From an uncultured Anaerococcus sp. (GTDB lineage: Bacteria > Bacillota > Clostridia > Tissierellales > Peptoniphilaceae): 5,621 nucleotides of DNA. The translations under genes and the position numbers were made by a program. The notes under the pieces were generated by a model. It was not told the origin of the DNA, did not search any database, and was given only the letters and a program-made list of their open reading frames with translations. Positions 1 through 4,211 of the stretch are shown here, in pieces. The stretch covers positions 1-5,621 of the forward strand of contig NZ_CALGYW010000142.1 of assembly GCF_937934665.1 (NCBI RefSeq), written 5' to 3'. The first letter of the stretch is position 1. Every line of letters begins with the position of its first letter.

Positions 1-17
1 TCGAGACGGCGCGTGGT
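1..17 (-). repeat. Truncated copy of the dispersed hairpin repeat at the window edge
   Basis: The first bases, TCGAGACGGCGCGTGG, match the end of other copies of the repeat family in this window (for example GGGACGGCGCAGTGG at 1055-1069 and GAGACGTGTGG at 3146-3156). Read on the minus strand this is the left arm GTCTC preceded by CGCGCC. The partner arm lies outside the window, so the hairpin cannot be verified here. Confidence 0.5.
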
Positions 18-58
18 TGGGTTTTTATAGAGGTGTTGACAATGCAATTTTATCTATT

Positions 59-562
59 CTAGGAGTACATTTTTCTTAATTTCTTTATGGCTAGGGAGTG
101 TCGATTTCTGATTGTTTTTGGGGAAAGGTATAGGAGCTGGGCGATTTTTTTGTCAGATAGGCCTTGCCAGTATTTTAGTTTTATAATTAAGACATCTTTC
201 TTGTCTAAAGTCTTTATTTTGTCGTATAGGTCCTTGTAGGCTTCCTTGGTAAAAAATTCATCTTCTATATCGTCTTCGCTTTTTAGCGTATCTATTAGGC
301 TTAGGTCATCGCCATAATCTTGGTCTAGGGAAGTAGGGAGGGGCTTTTTGGATTTGTCCCAAAAGTGGTAGTTGAGCCTGTGCTTGAGATAATTACCAAA
401 AGTCCCTTGACTTTCATCATAGCTTAGGATGGCTTCAATAAGGACCATCTTGGCTTCGTCGATGGCTTCTTCTTTTTCAAAAGCATTAAATCTCCTAATA
501 GTAGCATAGATTAATGGCATGTAATCGTTCATAATTCTTTCTGTATTTTCTATATTTATCAT
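59..562 (-). CDS. Small sigma-70 family RNA polymerase sigma factor
   Basis: This 167-residue protein looks like a minimal sigma-70 factor with a region 2 and a region 4. Residues about 10-70 resemble region 2 (core binding and -10 recognition), with an acidic helix followed by the segment YDESQGTFGNYLKHRL. Residues about 75-105 are an acidic linker. Residues about 110-165 resemble region 4, including LIIKLKYWQGLSDKKIAQLL and SPKTIRNRHSLAIKKLRK, a helix-turn-helix typical of -35 recognition. The start at 562 is chosen because AGAGG sits 7 bases upstream of that ATG; an open frame continues 18 codons further to 616 without a ribosome site. The length fits alternative sigma factors of Clostridia and their mobile elements, but the target genes cannot be read from the sequence. 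It diverges from arcA, and no anti-sigma gene is adjacent. No clear terminator is seen in the 58 bases after its stop. Confidence 0.8.
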   Translation of the reverse strand: MINIENTERIMNDYMPLIYATIRRFNAFEKEEAIDEAKMVLIEAILSYDESQGTFGNYLKHRLNYHFWDKSKKPLPTSLDQDYGDDLSLIDTLKSEDDIEDEFFTKEAYKDLYDKIKTLDKKDVLIIKLKYWQGLSDKKIAQLLYLSPKTIRNRHSLAIKKLRKMYS

Positions 563-780
563 TATATAACCTCTTTTCATAATATTTATCTCGAGACTAG
601 GTTTATAATAATACAAAACCAGGGAAATGTTTAATGGGATAAAGTGCTCACATTATAAAAATAATAGGCTAAAATTTTTTTATCTATAGATAACTCTATA
701 CTAAAGGTTTATAACAGAAAAAGGAATTATTTTATAATAGTAATGATGAATGTATAAGTAGGGCTGAGTTTGAATGAATG
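563..780. other. A/T-rich divergent intergenic spacer, no gene seen
   Basis: This spacer carries the upstream region of the minus-strand sigma-like gene. A TATAAT box exists on the minus strand at 657-652, but only A-rich sequence lies where a -35 box should be. A plus-strand TATAAT at 733-738 likewise lacks a good -35. No RNA gene or convincing reading frame was seen. Confidence 0.4.
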
Positions 781-790
781 TAGGGGGTAG

Positions 791-834
791 GTCTCCTCGA
801 GCCTGCGGGCTAGACTACGGTCCGAAACGTGTGG
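791..834 (-). repeat. Dispersed hairpin repeat, copy A1
   Basis: GTCTC (791-795) pairs with GAAAC (824-828) through one G-U wobble. An inner hairpin AGCC-TGCG-GGCT occupies 800-811. The block GTCTCCT-GAGCC-GGGCT-CTAC recurs at 3468-3494, and in part at 3401-3434. On the minus strand the copy has the family pattern of a pyrimidine-rich arm followed by CG, then GAGG and a purine-rich arm. The 76-codon reading frame crossing this copy (774-1004) has no ribosome site and is built from repeat sequence, so it is not called as a gene. Confidence 0.65.
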
Positions 835-906
835 AGGTCGATTCGAAGCTGCCTGTGGGTGTTGGGGATAGAAATATCCTAAATTATAAACATCTTATCA
901 GTCAAA

Positions 907-996
907 GCGCCATTCCGACAGAGTATCCGATAGGAGACGACGAGGAATCCTCTGAATGCGGGAGATGCGGATACGAAGGAGTTTTTATTGAGTTTT
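907..996 (+). repeat. Dispersed hairpin repeat, copy C1, with conserved downstream module
   Basis: GCGCCATTCCGAC at 908-920 begins the element. Arm ATTCC (912-916) pairs with GGAAT (944-948). The following module (GAATGC, GAGA, ATACGAAGG, then a T-rich run) recurs in the same order at 3028-3074. The copy is the + orientation form of the family. Its G+C content looks clearly higher than that of the flanking genes. Confidence 0.65.
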
Positions 997-1005
997 CTTT
1001 TTAAA

Positions 1006-1068
1006 ATTCTGGTCCCTAAGTGGTGGGGTCCCTCCTCCACCTGCGGTGTCGTTCGGGACGGCGCAGTG
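1006..1068 (-). repeat. Dispersed hairpin repeat, copy D1
   Basis: This 63-base block aligns without gaps to 4125-4187, with about 50 of 63 positions identical by eye. GTCCC (1028-1032) pairs perfectly with GGGAC (1055-1059). An alternative outer stem pairs CCAC-TGCG (one bulged C) with CGCAGTGG (1062-1069). On the minus strand it reads GCGCCGTCCCGAAC then GGAGGGAC, the same pattern as copies C1 and C2. Confidence 0.7.
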
Positions 1069-1123
1069 GAAGTTCGGAAGATTTTTGGGAAGGGGAGTGT
1101 AGTAGAAAATTAAGCTTTAGATA

Positions 1124-1152
1124 TTGCCAAATTGTTTGATTGGTGTTATAAT
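1124..1152 (+). promoter_or_regulatory. Promoter of the arcA leader and arcA
   Basis: TTGCCA (1124-1129) is followed after 17 bases by TATAAT (1147-1152). A TG one base upstream of the -10 makes an extended -10. This is a near-consensus housekeeping sigma promoter. Transcription would begin near 1159, about 115 bases upstream of the arcA start codon. Confidence 0.85.
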
Positions 1153-1158
1153 GAGGAT

Positions 1159-1250
1159 AGGAAAACGAAATCTAAAGATACTGGCGGGTGAGCTGGTTGA
1201 TAATAAGGACTTTTGTTGATTGCTTTGTCAACATTGGTCCTTTTTTTTAA
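1159..1250 (+). ncRNA. Candidate leader RNA or small RNA upstream of arcA
   Basis: Between the strong promoter and arcA lies about 90 nt of transcribed sequence ending in an intrinsic terminator, 15 bases before the arcA ribosome site. Either this is an attenuated 5' leader controlling arcA, or it is a free small RNA with arcA expressed by read-through. GTTGA occurs twice (1196-1200 and 1215-1219) and both copies could pair with TCAAC (1228-1232), offering one possible switch between folds. A GC-rich patch (about 1181-1195) could be part of a ligand-binding fold. I do not recognise a known riboswitch class or a T-box sequence. The start point is predicted only. Confidence 0.5.
1205..1248 (+). 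terminator. Intrinsic terminator inside the arcA leader
   Basis: AAGGAC (1205-1210) pairs with GTCCTT (1237-1242), and GTTGA (1215-1219) with TCAAC (1228-1232). A U-G and a U-A pair flank a small 2x2 internal mismatch, giving a stem of about 13 pairs with an 8-nt loop. Eight T residues (1241-1248) follow. Its position between promoter and start codon suggests conditional termination. Confidence 0.75.
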
Positions 1251-1273
1251 GAAATTTTATTTAGGAGAAGATT

Positions 1274-2485
1274 ATGGGAAAAGTAAACGTCAACAATGAG
1301 ATTAAGACTTTAAAAACTGTTATGCTTCACAGACCTGGGGAGGAGCTTTTAAATCTTACACCTTTCTTGCTTGAGGAGTTGTTATTTGACGATATTCCTG
1401 ATTTGGCCAAGGCCCAGGCTGAGCATGATGAGTTTGCAAAAATACTTAGGAATAATGGAGCTGAGGTTGTTTATCTTGAGGATTTGATGACAGAAACTCT
1501 TGACGCGAATGAAGGCCTTCGAGATAGATTTTTGAGCCAATACCTGGAAGAAGCTGGTATTAATAACGAAAATCTCTACAAGGAAAGTGAGGCTCTTCTA
1601 AAGTCTATCAAGGATACCAAGACCTTTGTTGAAAAAACCATGTCTGGTATTACCCTTAAGGAAATAGGTGGTTTTAAAAATATTGACAAGATTGTTTCTA
1701 ATGAGGCTTATACAGCTATTTATCCAATGCCAAACCTCTATTTTACCAGGGACCCATTTTCTTCTATAGCTAATGGAGTTTCTATAAATTGTATGCATAC
1801 TAGGACTAGGTCTAGGGAAACTATCTATGCTGATTATATTTTTAAATACCACGAGGTTTATGGTGGAACCAAGGATTTTTATGGTAGAAATTCTGGACAT
1901 TCTATAGAGGGTGGAGATATACTAAATATCAATAAAAACCTTGTAATGGTTGGTATCAGCCAAAGAACAGAGCTTGAATCTATTAAGCTTCTTGCAAATA
2001 ATCTTATCCTTGCTGAGGATAATGATGTTAAGGAAGTTCTTGCTGTAAATATACCAGCTGAAAGAGCTTATATGCACCTTGATACTGTATTTACTCAAAT
2101 AGACCACGATGCCTTTACCTATCATCCAGGTATCATGTCTACCTTCCATGCTTATCGCTTCACAGCTAGGGATGGGGAAATCGTAAGCGAGCAGCTTGAT
2201 AAAAACCTTGAGGACTTGTTAAAGGATGCCCTCGGCCTTGACCATGTTAAGCTAATCCCTTGTGGAGGTGGTGATCCTATAGCAGCCCTTCGTGAACAAT
2301 GGACAGATGGGTCAAATACCCTAGCTATAGCCCCAGGTAAGGTTGTAGTTTATGATAGAAATAATGTTACAAATGCTGTTTTGGAAAAAGAAGGCTATGA
2401 AGTTTTAAAACTAGACTCTTCTAACCTAACAGTAGGTAGGGGTGGTCCAAGATGCATGTCTATGCCACTTGTTAGAGAAGACTAA
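1274..2485 (+). CDS. arcA: Arginine deiminase (EC 3.5.3.6)
   Basis: This cytosolic enzyme hydrolyses L-arginine to L-citrulline and ammonia, the first step of the arginine deiminase pathway that yields ATP and raises pH. The 403-residue length is normal for the family. Recognisable motifs are LHRPGEE (19-24), NLYFTRDPF (154-162), SGHSIEGGD (207-214), MHLDT (267-271), CGGGDP (330-335) and the C-terminal GRGGPRCMSMP. By family knowledge the catalytic residues map to Cys394 (nucleophile), His268, Glu212, Asp160 and Asp270, all present. The ATG has AGGAGA at 1263-1268. No arcB (ornithine carbamoyltransferase), arcC (carbamate kinase) or arcD (antiporter) follows, so the rest of the pathway must be elsewhere or absent. 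Expression probably depends on the leader with its terminator. I see no frameshift or missing key residue. Confidence 0.97.
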   Translation: MGKVNVNNEIKTLKTVMLHRPGEELLNLTPFLLEELLFDDIPDLAKAQAEHDEFAKILRNNGAEVVYLEDLMTETLDANEGLRDRFLSQYLEEAGINNENLYKESEALLKSIKDTKTFVEKTMSGITLKEIGGFKNIDKIVSNEAYTAIYPMPNLYFTRDPFSSIANGVSINCMHTRTRSRETIYADYIFKYHEVYGGTKDFYGRNSGHSIEGGDILNINKNLVMVGISQRTELESIKLLANNLILAEDNDVKEVLAVNIPAERAYMHLDTVFTQIDHDAFTYHPGIMSTFHAYRFTARDGEIVSEQLDKNLEDLLKDALGLDHVKLIPCGGGDPIAALREQWTDGSNTLAIAPGKVVVYDRNNVTNAVLEKEGYEVLKLDSSNLTVGRGGPRCMSMPLVRED

Positions 2486-2528
2486 TTTTGGGTATATAAT
2501 TATTAGACACTTTTACAAGGAGGTTAGA

Positions 2529-2846
2529 ATGGGATTTTTAAAGAAAATACTTGTTGCCAAAGGAAGTAAAGATTTGGCATCAAACCTTGCTGAAAGAACT
2601 TTTAAAAACAAAGGAAGAAGGAATAAGATGTTTGATAATAAATATAAAAATAAACCAAATATAGTTTCAAGAGTAGCAAAGGCTGCCTTTATGGTAGGAG
2701 CAGGTGCTTACTTACTAAAGAAAAATAAGGGTGAAGTCAAAGAAACAGTTGATGATGCTAAACAAACAGCAGGCAGAGCTAAAGAAAAAGCAAACAGAGC
2801 AAAAGATGACTTTATCGATGCCTTTAAGGGTGAAGATTTAGAATAG
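2529..2846 (+). CDS. Small basic protein with short hydrophobic segment, YtxH-like
   Basis: This 105-residue protein of unknown function has a lysine-rich N-terminal half, a short glycine/alanine-rich hydrophobic segment at about 48-62 (VAKAAFMVGAGAYLL) and a charged helical tail at about 66-100 rich in K, E, D and A. That layout resembles YtxH-type stress or envelope proteins, in which a small membrane-facing helix precedes an amphipathic coiled tail. The likeness is in style, not a firm family match. The start at 2529 is fixed by a perfect AAGGAGG at 2517-2523; the frame stays open further upstream into arcA. It begins 43 bases after arcA, so the two may be co-transcribed. A weak promoter (TTGTTA 2469-2474, 18-base gap, TATATA 2493-2498) could also drive it alone. 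A strong terminator follows. Confidence 0.75.
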   Translation: MGFLKKILVAKGSKDLASNLAERTFKNKGRRNKMFDNKYKNKPNIVSRVAKAAFMVGAGAYLLKKNKGEVKETVDDAKQTAGRAKEKANRAKDDFIDAFKGEDLE

Positions 2847-2860
2847 ACCCAATAAAAATT

Positions 2861-2896
2861 AAGGAAAATCCGGTCAGATGGCCGGATTTTCCTTTT
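2861..2896 (+). terminator. Intrinsic terminator after the YtxH-like gene
   Basis: AAGGAAAATCCGG (2861-2873) is the perfect complement of CCGGATTTTCCTT (2882-2894). Two more inner pairs leave an AGAT loop, so the stem is 15 bp. A short T-tract ends it, and A-rich sequence precedes it. It closes the arcA unit 14 bases after the stop codon. Confidence 0.9.
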
Positions 2897-2928
2897 GGGA
2901 AATTTTGGGGGAGGCTTTTCAAATATGT

Positions 2929-2953
2929 TGGTCCTTTAGTGATGGGGTCCCTC
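2929..2953 (-). repeat. Partial hairpin repeat, D-type fragment
   Basis: TTGGTCCTTTAGTGATGGGG followed by TCCCTC matches the first third of the D-type copies at 1010-1033 and 4129-4153. The inner half with the partner arm TTCGGGAC is missing, so this is a truncated remnant. Confidence 0.55.
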
Positions 2954-2982
2954 GTTATATGAAAAGTATCCTTATCTATCTT

Positions 2983-3072
2983 GCGCCATTCCAACATATA
3001 GTTTACCTCGAGCGTAGTCGAGAGGAGGAATCCTATGAATGCTAGAGACTTATATACGAAGGGATTTTATTT
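2983..3072 (+). repeat. Dispersed hairpin repeat, copy C2
   Basis: GCGCCATTCCAAC starts at 2983. Arm ATTCC (2988-2992) pairs with GGAAT (3027-3031). An inner hairpin is CTCGA (3007-3011), loop GCGTAG, TCGAG (3018-3022). The following module GAATGC, GAGAC, ATACGAAGG and a T-rich run parallels copy C1. The outer stem is identical to C1 while the inner parts differ, including a different inner hairpin. Confidence 0.65.
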
Positions 3073-3131
3073 TTTTATAAAGGTGTCTCAAATGTATGAC
3101 CAGAGCTATGTTTGGGTGTACGTAGGAGGTC
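3073..3131. repeat. 59-bp exact direct repeat, copy 1
   Basis: These 59 bases are identical to 3345-3403, exactly 272 bases away. The block begins with TTTTATAAAGGTGTCTC and ends with TACGTAGGAGGTC, running into a hairpin arm (A2 here, A3 in the other copy). It contains no start codon with a ribosome site that leads into a meaningful frame. Confidence 0.9.
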
Positions 3132-3156
3132 TCTCCACTACGGTCGAGACGTGTGG
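3129..3156 (-). repeat. Dispersed hairpin repeat, copy A2 (short form)
   Basis: GTCTC (3129-3133) pairs perfectly with GAGAC (3146-3150). It lacks the inner AGCC/GGCT hairpin of copies A1, A3 and A4. A competing stem pairs CCAC-ACG (with a bulged T, from 3135) with CGTGTGG (3150-3156). It is the most compact copy in the window. Confidence 0.6.
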
Positions 3157-3240
3157 GGGCTGAGTTGGTTTCAAGGTAGTTGTTATCTATTGGATAATAA
3201 AAATCTTAAGACTTTGAGAAATAGTACGGATAGTCAACCC

Positions 3241-3284
3241 ACATTTCGACTAAGTGAGTGAAACGAACGCATGGAGAAATCTCT
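3241..3284 (+). repeat. Dispersed hairpin repeat, copy E
   Basis: ATTTCGAC (3243-3250) and GGAGAAATCTC (3273-3283) carry arms ATTTC and GAAAT (3276-3280), which are perfectly complementary. It follows the family plan of arm, CGA, variable middle, GAG, second arm, TCTC, but with an arm sequence different from copies A, C and D. Confidence 0.6.
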
Positions 3285-3344
3285 GGCTACTTTTATAAAA
3301 TTTATATGGTATGGGTGCTTGGATAATTTTAGATAAGAGAATTA

Positions 3345-3403
3345 TTTTATAAAGGTGTCTCAAATGTATGACCAGAGCTATGTTTGGGTGTACGTAGGAG
3401 GTC
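3345..3403. repeat. 59-bp exact direct repeat, copy 2
   Basis: Identical to 3073-3131. The two copies flank 213 bases holding hairpin copies A2 and E. The perfect identity between otherwise diverged repeats suggests a recent local duplication or gene conversion. Confidence 0.9.
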
Positions 3404-3524
3404 CCTGCCTCAACGAGCCGGCGGGCTAGCCTACGGTCTGCCTCTGCATCAGTCCTTCCATCAATTTGTCTCCTTGAGCCGACGGGCTTGTCTACAAATT
3501 GGGATAGGGCTTCAGAAACGTGGT
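3401..3524 (-). repeat. Chimeric or nested hairpin repeats, copies A3 and A4
   Basis: Two overlapping copies are present. A3 starts with GTCCC (3401-3405) and has an inner hairpin AGCC-GGCG-GGCT (3416-3427). A4 has GTCTC (3468-3472), an inner hairpin AGCC-GACG-GGCT (3477-3488) and GAAAC (3515-3519), closely matching A1. The A3 partner may be GGGAT (3501-3505), lying inside A4. The 67-codon frame across this region (3384-3587, TTG start) is repeat-derived with no ribosome site and is not a gene. Confidence 0.5.
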
Positions 3525-3777
3525 AGCTCAGAGTTAGTCTCAGTGAATATAAATTATCTTGCTATAAAAGTTAAAATTAAACTTTGATAGTTATAACGAA
3601 ATTTAATTTCCTTGCTTTGACCAGAATGGAAAAACTTTTGGACGCATTTTATAATTAGTATGATAGGAAGATTATTAATTATTTTGGTATTGGGTAGTTT
3701 TTCGGTGATACATTTGAATATTTAATATTTGATTTATAAAGATTTTTAACTAAATAATAATTTTGATAATAATATGT
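3525..3777. other. A/T-rich spacer, no gene seen
   Basis: Very A/T-rich sequence with several TATAAT-like boxes but no paired -35. A 21-codon hydrophobic frame at 3660-3725 has no ribosome site and is not supported. The spacer ends in the upstream region of the small toxin-like gene. Confidence 0.4.
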
Positions 3778-3783
3778 TATAAT
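3776..3783 (+). promoter_or_regulatory. Promoter (-10) of the toxin-like mRNA
   Basis: TATAAT (3778-3783) preceded by TG at 3775-3776 forms an extended -10; a second TATAAT overlaps at 3783-3788. There is no good -35 at the usual distance (TTGATA at 3763-3768 is too close). With the first box, transcription begins near 3790, placing the hairpin at 3788-3810 at the very 5' end of the RNA. Confidence 0.6.
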
Positions 3784-3787
3784 ATAA

Positions 3788-3810
3788 TCATCTCCTAACA
3801 AAGGGGATGA
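3788..3810 (+). promoter_or_regulatory. 5' hairpin sequestering the toxin ribosome binding site
   Basis: TCATCTCC (3788-3795) pairs with GGGGATGA (3803-3810) through 8 pairs, one of them U-G, around the 7-nt loop TAACAAA. The right arm contains the Shine-Dalgarno sequence (AAGGGGAT, 3801-3808) of the ATG at 3816, so the fold would mask it. The fst mRNA of plasmid pAD1 has a comparable upstream helix that limits translation. Confidence 0.7.
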
Positions 3811-3815
3811 GAATT

Positions 3816-3838
3816 ATGGAGATATTAACGTATCTTTT
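3816..3838 (+). repeat. Direct repeat DRa, over the toxin start codon
   Basis: ATGGAGA, a two-base variable step, then TTAACGTATCTTTT. The unit recurs beyond the terminator at 3967-3990. Here it covers the first codons of the toxin and is the predicted target of the antisense RNA. Confidence 0.85.
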
Positions 3839-3923
3839 GGAAAATTTATTTTTTCCTTTGTTAGTTGCTTTGATTATCAAATATGTCGAAAAACAAATTG
3901 ATAAAAAAAGCGATAACAAGTAA
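3816..3923 (+). CDS. Fst-like small membrane toxin of a type I toxin-antitoxin system (candidate)
   Basis: This 35-residue peptide has a short N-terminus (MEILTYLLEN), a hydrophobic segment at about 11-21 (LFFPLLVALII) and a charged tail (KYVEKQIDKKSDNK). Fst-family toxins share this plan: about 30-35 residues, one membrane helix with a proline followed by small aliphatic residues, then a polar C-terminus. They insert in the membrane and halt growth when over-expressed. The frame has an AAGGGGAT ribosome site with normal spacing, and its stop codon directly touches a perfect bidirectional terminator. The same organisation surrounds fst: hidden ribosome site, tiny gene, shared terminator, convergent antisense RNA and direct repeats. 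The gene arrangement is the stronger evidence, because sequence likeness over 35 residues is weak. Another small hydrophobic peptide (holin-like or membrane regulator) remains possible. Confidence 0.75.
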   Translation: MEILTYLLENLFFPLLVALIIKYVEKQIDKKSDNK

Positions 3924-3962
3924 TTAAAAAAGACGGTAGCTGGCACTACCGTCTTTTTTAAT
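3923..3962. terminator. Bidirectional terminator shared by toxin mRNA and antisense RNA
   Basis: ATTAAAAAAGACGGTAG (3923-3939) and CTACCGTCTTTTTTAAT (3946-3962) are perfectly complementary over 17 bp, with a CTGGCA loop. An A6 run on one side and a T6 run on the other give a U-tract in either direction. The loop on the toxin strand contains CUGG, which fits the YUNR U-turn pattern known to speed RNA-RNA pairing in such systems. Confidence 0.9.
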
Positions 3963-4043
3963 CCTCATGGAGAATCTTAACGTATCTTTTTTCTTGGTTT
4001 CATCCAAGAGCTTTTTTTGATGGGATAAGAGGTAGCTTCTCTT
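3925..4043 (-). ncRNA. Candidate antisense antitoxin RNA (RNA II-like)
   Basis: A minus-strand promoter at 4077-4050 would start an RNA near 4043 that ends at the shared terminator, about 119 nt. Its predicted folds are a 5' hairpin (AAGAG/CTCTT, 4043-4027), a second hairpin (TCTTGG/CCAAGA, 4009-3992), an exposed stretch over DRb (3990-3967) and the terminator hairpin. The exposed stretch can pair with the toxin start region in two blocks of 14 and 7 bases, and the terminator loops are complementary. It would therefore act in trans on the toxin mRNA as well as at the terminator. Ends are predicted, not observed. Confidence 0.65.
3967..3990. repeat. Direct repeat DRb, in the antisense RNA
   Basis: ATGGAGA then ATC then TTAACGTATCTTTT. 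It matches DRa (3816-3838) at 21 positions, differing only in the short middle step. Because it lies on the far side of the terminator, its minus-strand transcript is complementary to DRa. Confidence 0.85.
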
Positions 4044-4049
4044 ATATTC

Positions 4050-4077
4050 ATTATATCATTATTTGAGTTCTTTACAA
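4050..4077 (-). promoter_or_regulatory. Promoter of the antisense RNA
   Basis: On the minus strand TTGTAA (4077-4072) is followed after 16 bases by TATAAT (4055-4050), with TGA directly before it forming an extended -10. It points toward the toxin gene and predicts a start near 4043. It looks stronger than the toxin promoter, as expected for an antitoxin RNA. Confidence 0.7.
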
Positions 4078-4124
4078 GTTATAATCAGTTCTACATTTGT
4101 CTAATCAAGTGAGAATTTCCGAAT

Positions 4125-4187
4125 ATTCTGGTCCTTAGGTTATTGAGACCCTCCTCCACTTTTGGTGTCGTTCGGGATGACGCTGTG
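4125..4187 (-). repeat. Dispersed hairpin repeat, copy D2
   Basis: Ungapped match to copy D1 (1006-1068). CCC (4149-4151) pairs with GGG (4174-4176), but the outer arm pairs are imperfect. An inner stem GTGTC/GACGC (about 4165-4169 with 4179-4183) is preserved, with A-U here where D1 has G-U. Seven T residues follow (4189-4195), so it could act as a weak terminator insulating uraA. Confidence 0.65.
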
Positions 4188-4211
4188 ATTTTTTTGGTTA
4201 AAAATTAATTT

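Noticed and set aside
36..41. TTGACA as a plus-strand -35 box
   Set aside because: No -10 box at 15-19 bases, and it would transcribe against the sigma-like gene.
563..616. N-terminal extension of the sigma-like protein by 18 codons
   Set aside because: The well-spaced AGAGG ribosome site serves the ATG at 562; no ribosome site precedes the one at 616.
774..1004. 76-codon plus-strand open frame
   Set aside because: It has no ribosome site, is built from hairpin repeats A1 and C1 that recur in non-coding sequence, and its translation looks like no protein family.
1151..1219. Possible leader peptide upstream of arcA
   Set aside because: Its ATG overlaps the -10 box, so it would not be in the transcript; a GTG alternative at 1188 lacks a ribosome site.
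1598..2149. Two minus-strand open frames inside arcA
   Set aside because: They lie opposite a clearly functional arcA, with no ribosome sites and no recognisable product.
3073..3524. CRISPR array
   Set aside because: Only two exact repeat copies, of 59 bases, with a 213-base gap; other copies are diverged and in mixed orientations.
3384..3587. 67-codon plus-strand open frame with TTG start
   Set aside because: It begins inside the 59-bp repeat, runs through copies A3/A4, has no ribosome site, and is arginine/glycine-rich only because of the repeat sequence.
3660..3725. 21-codon hydrophobic frame resembling a second toxin
   Set aside because: No ribosome site, no adjacent terminator and no antisense arrangement; such frames are common by chance in A/T-rich DNA.
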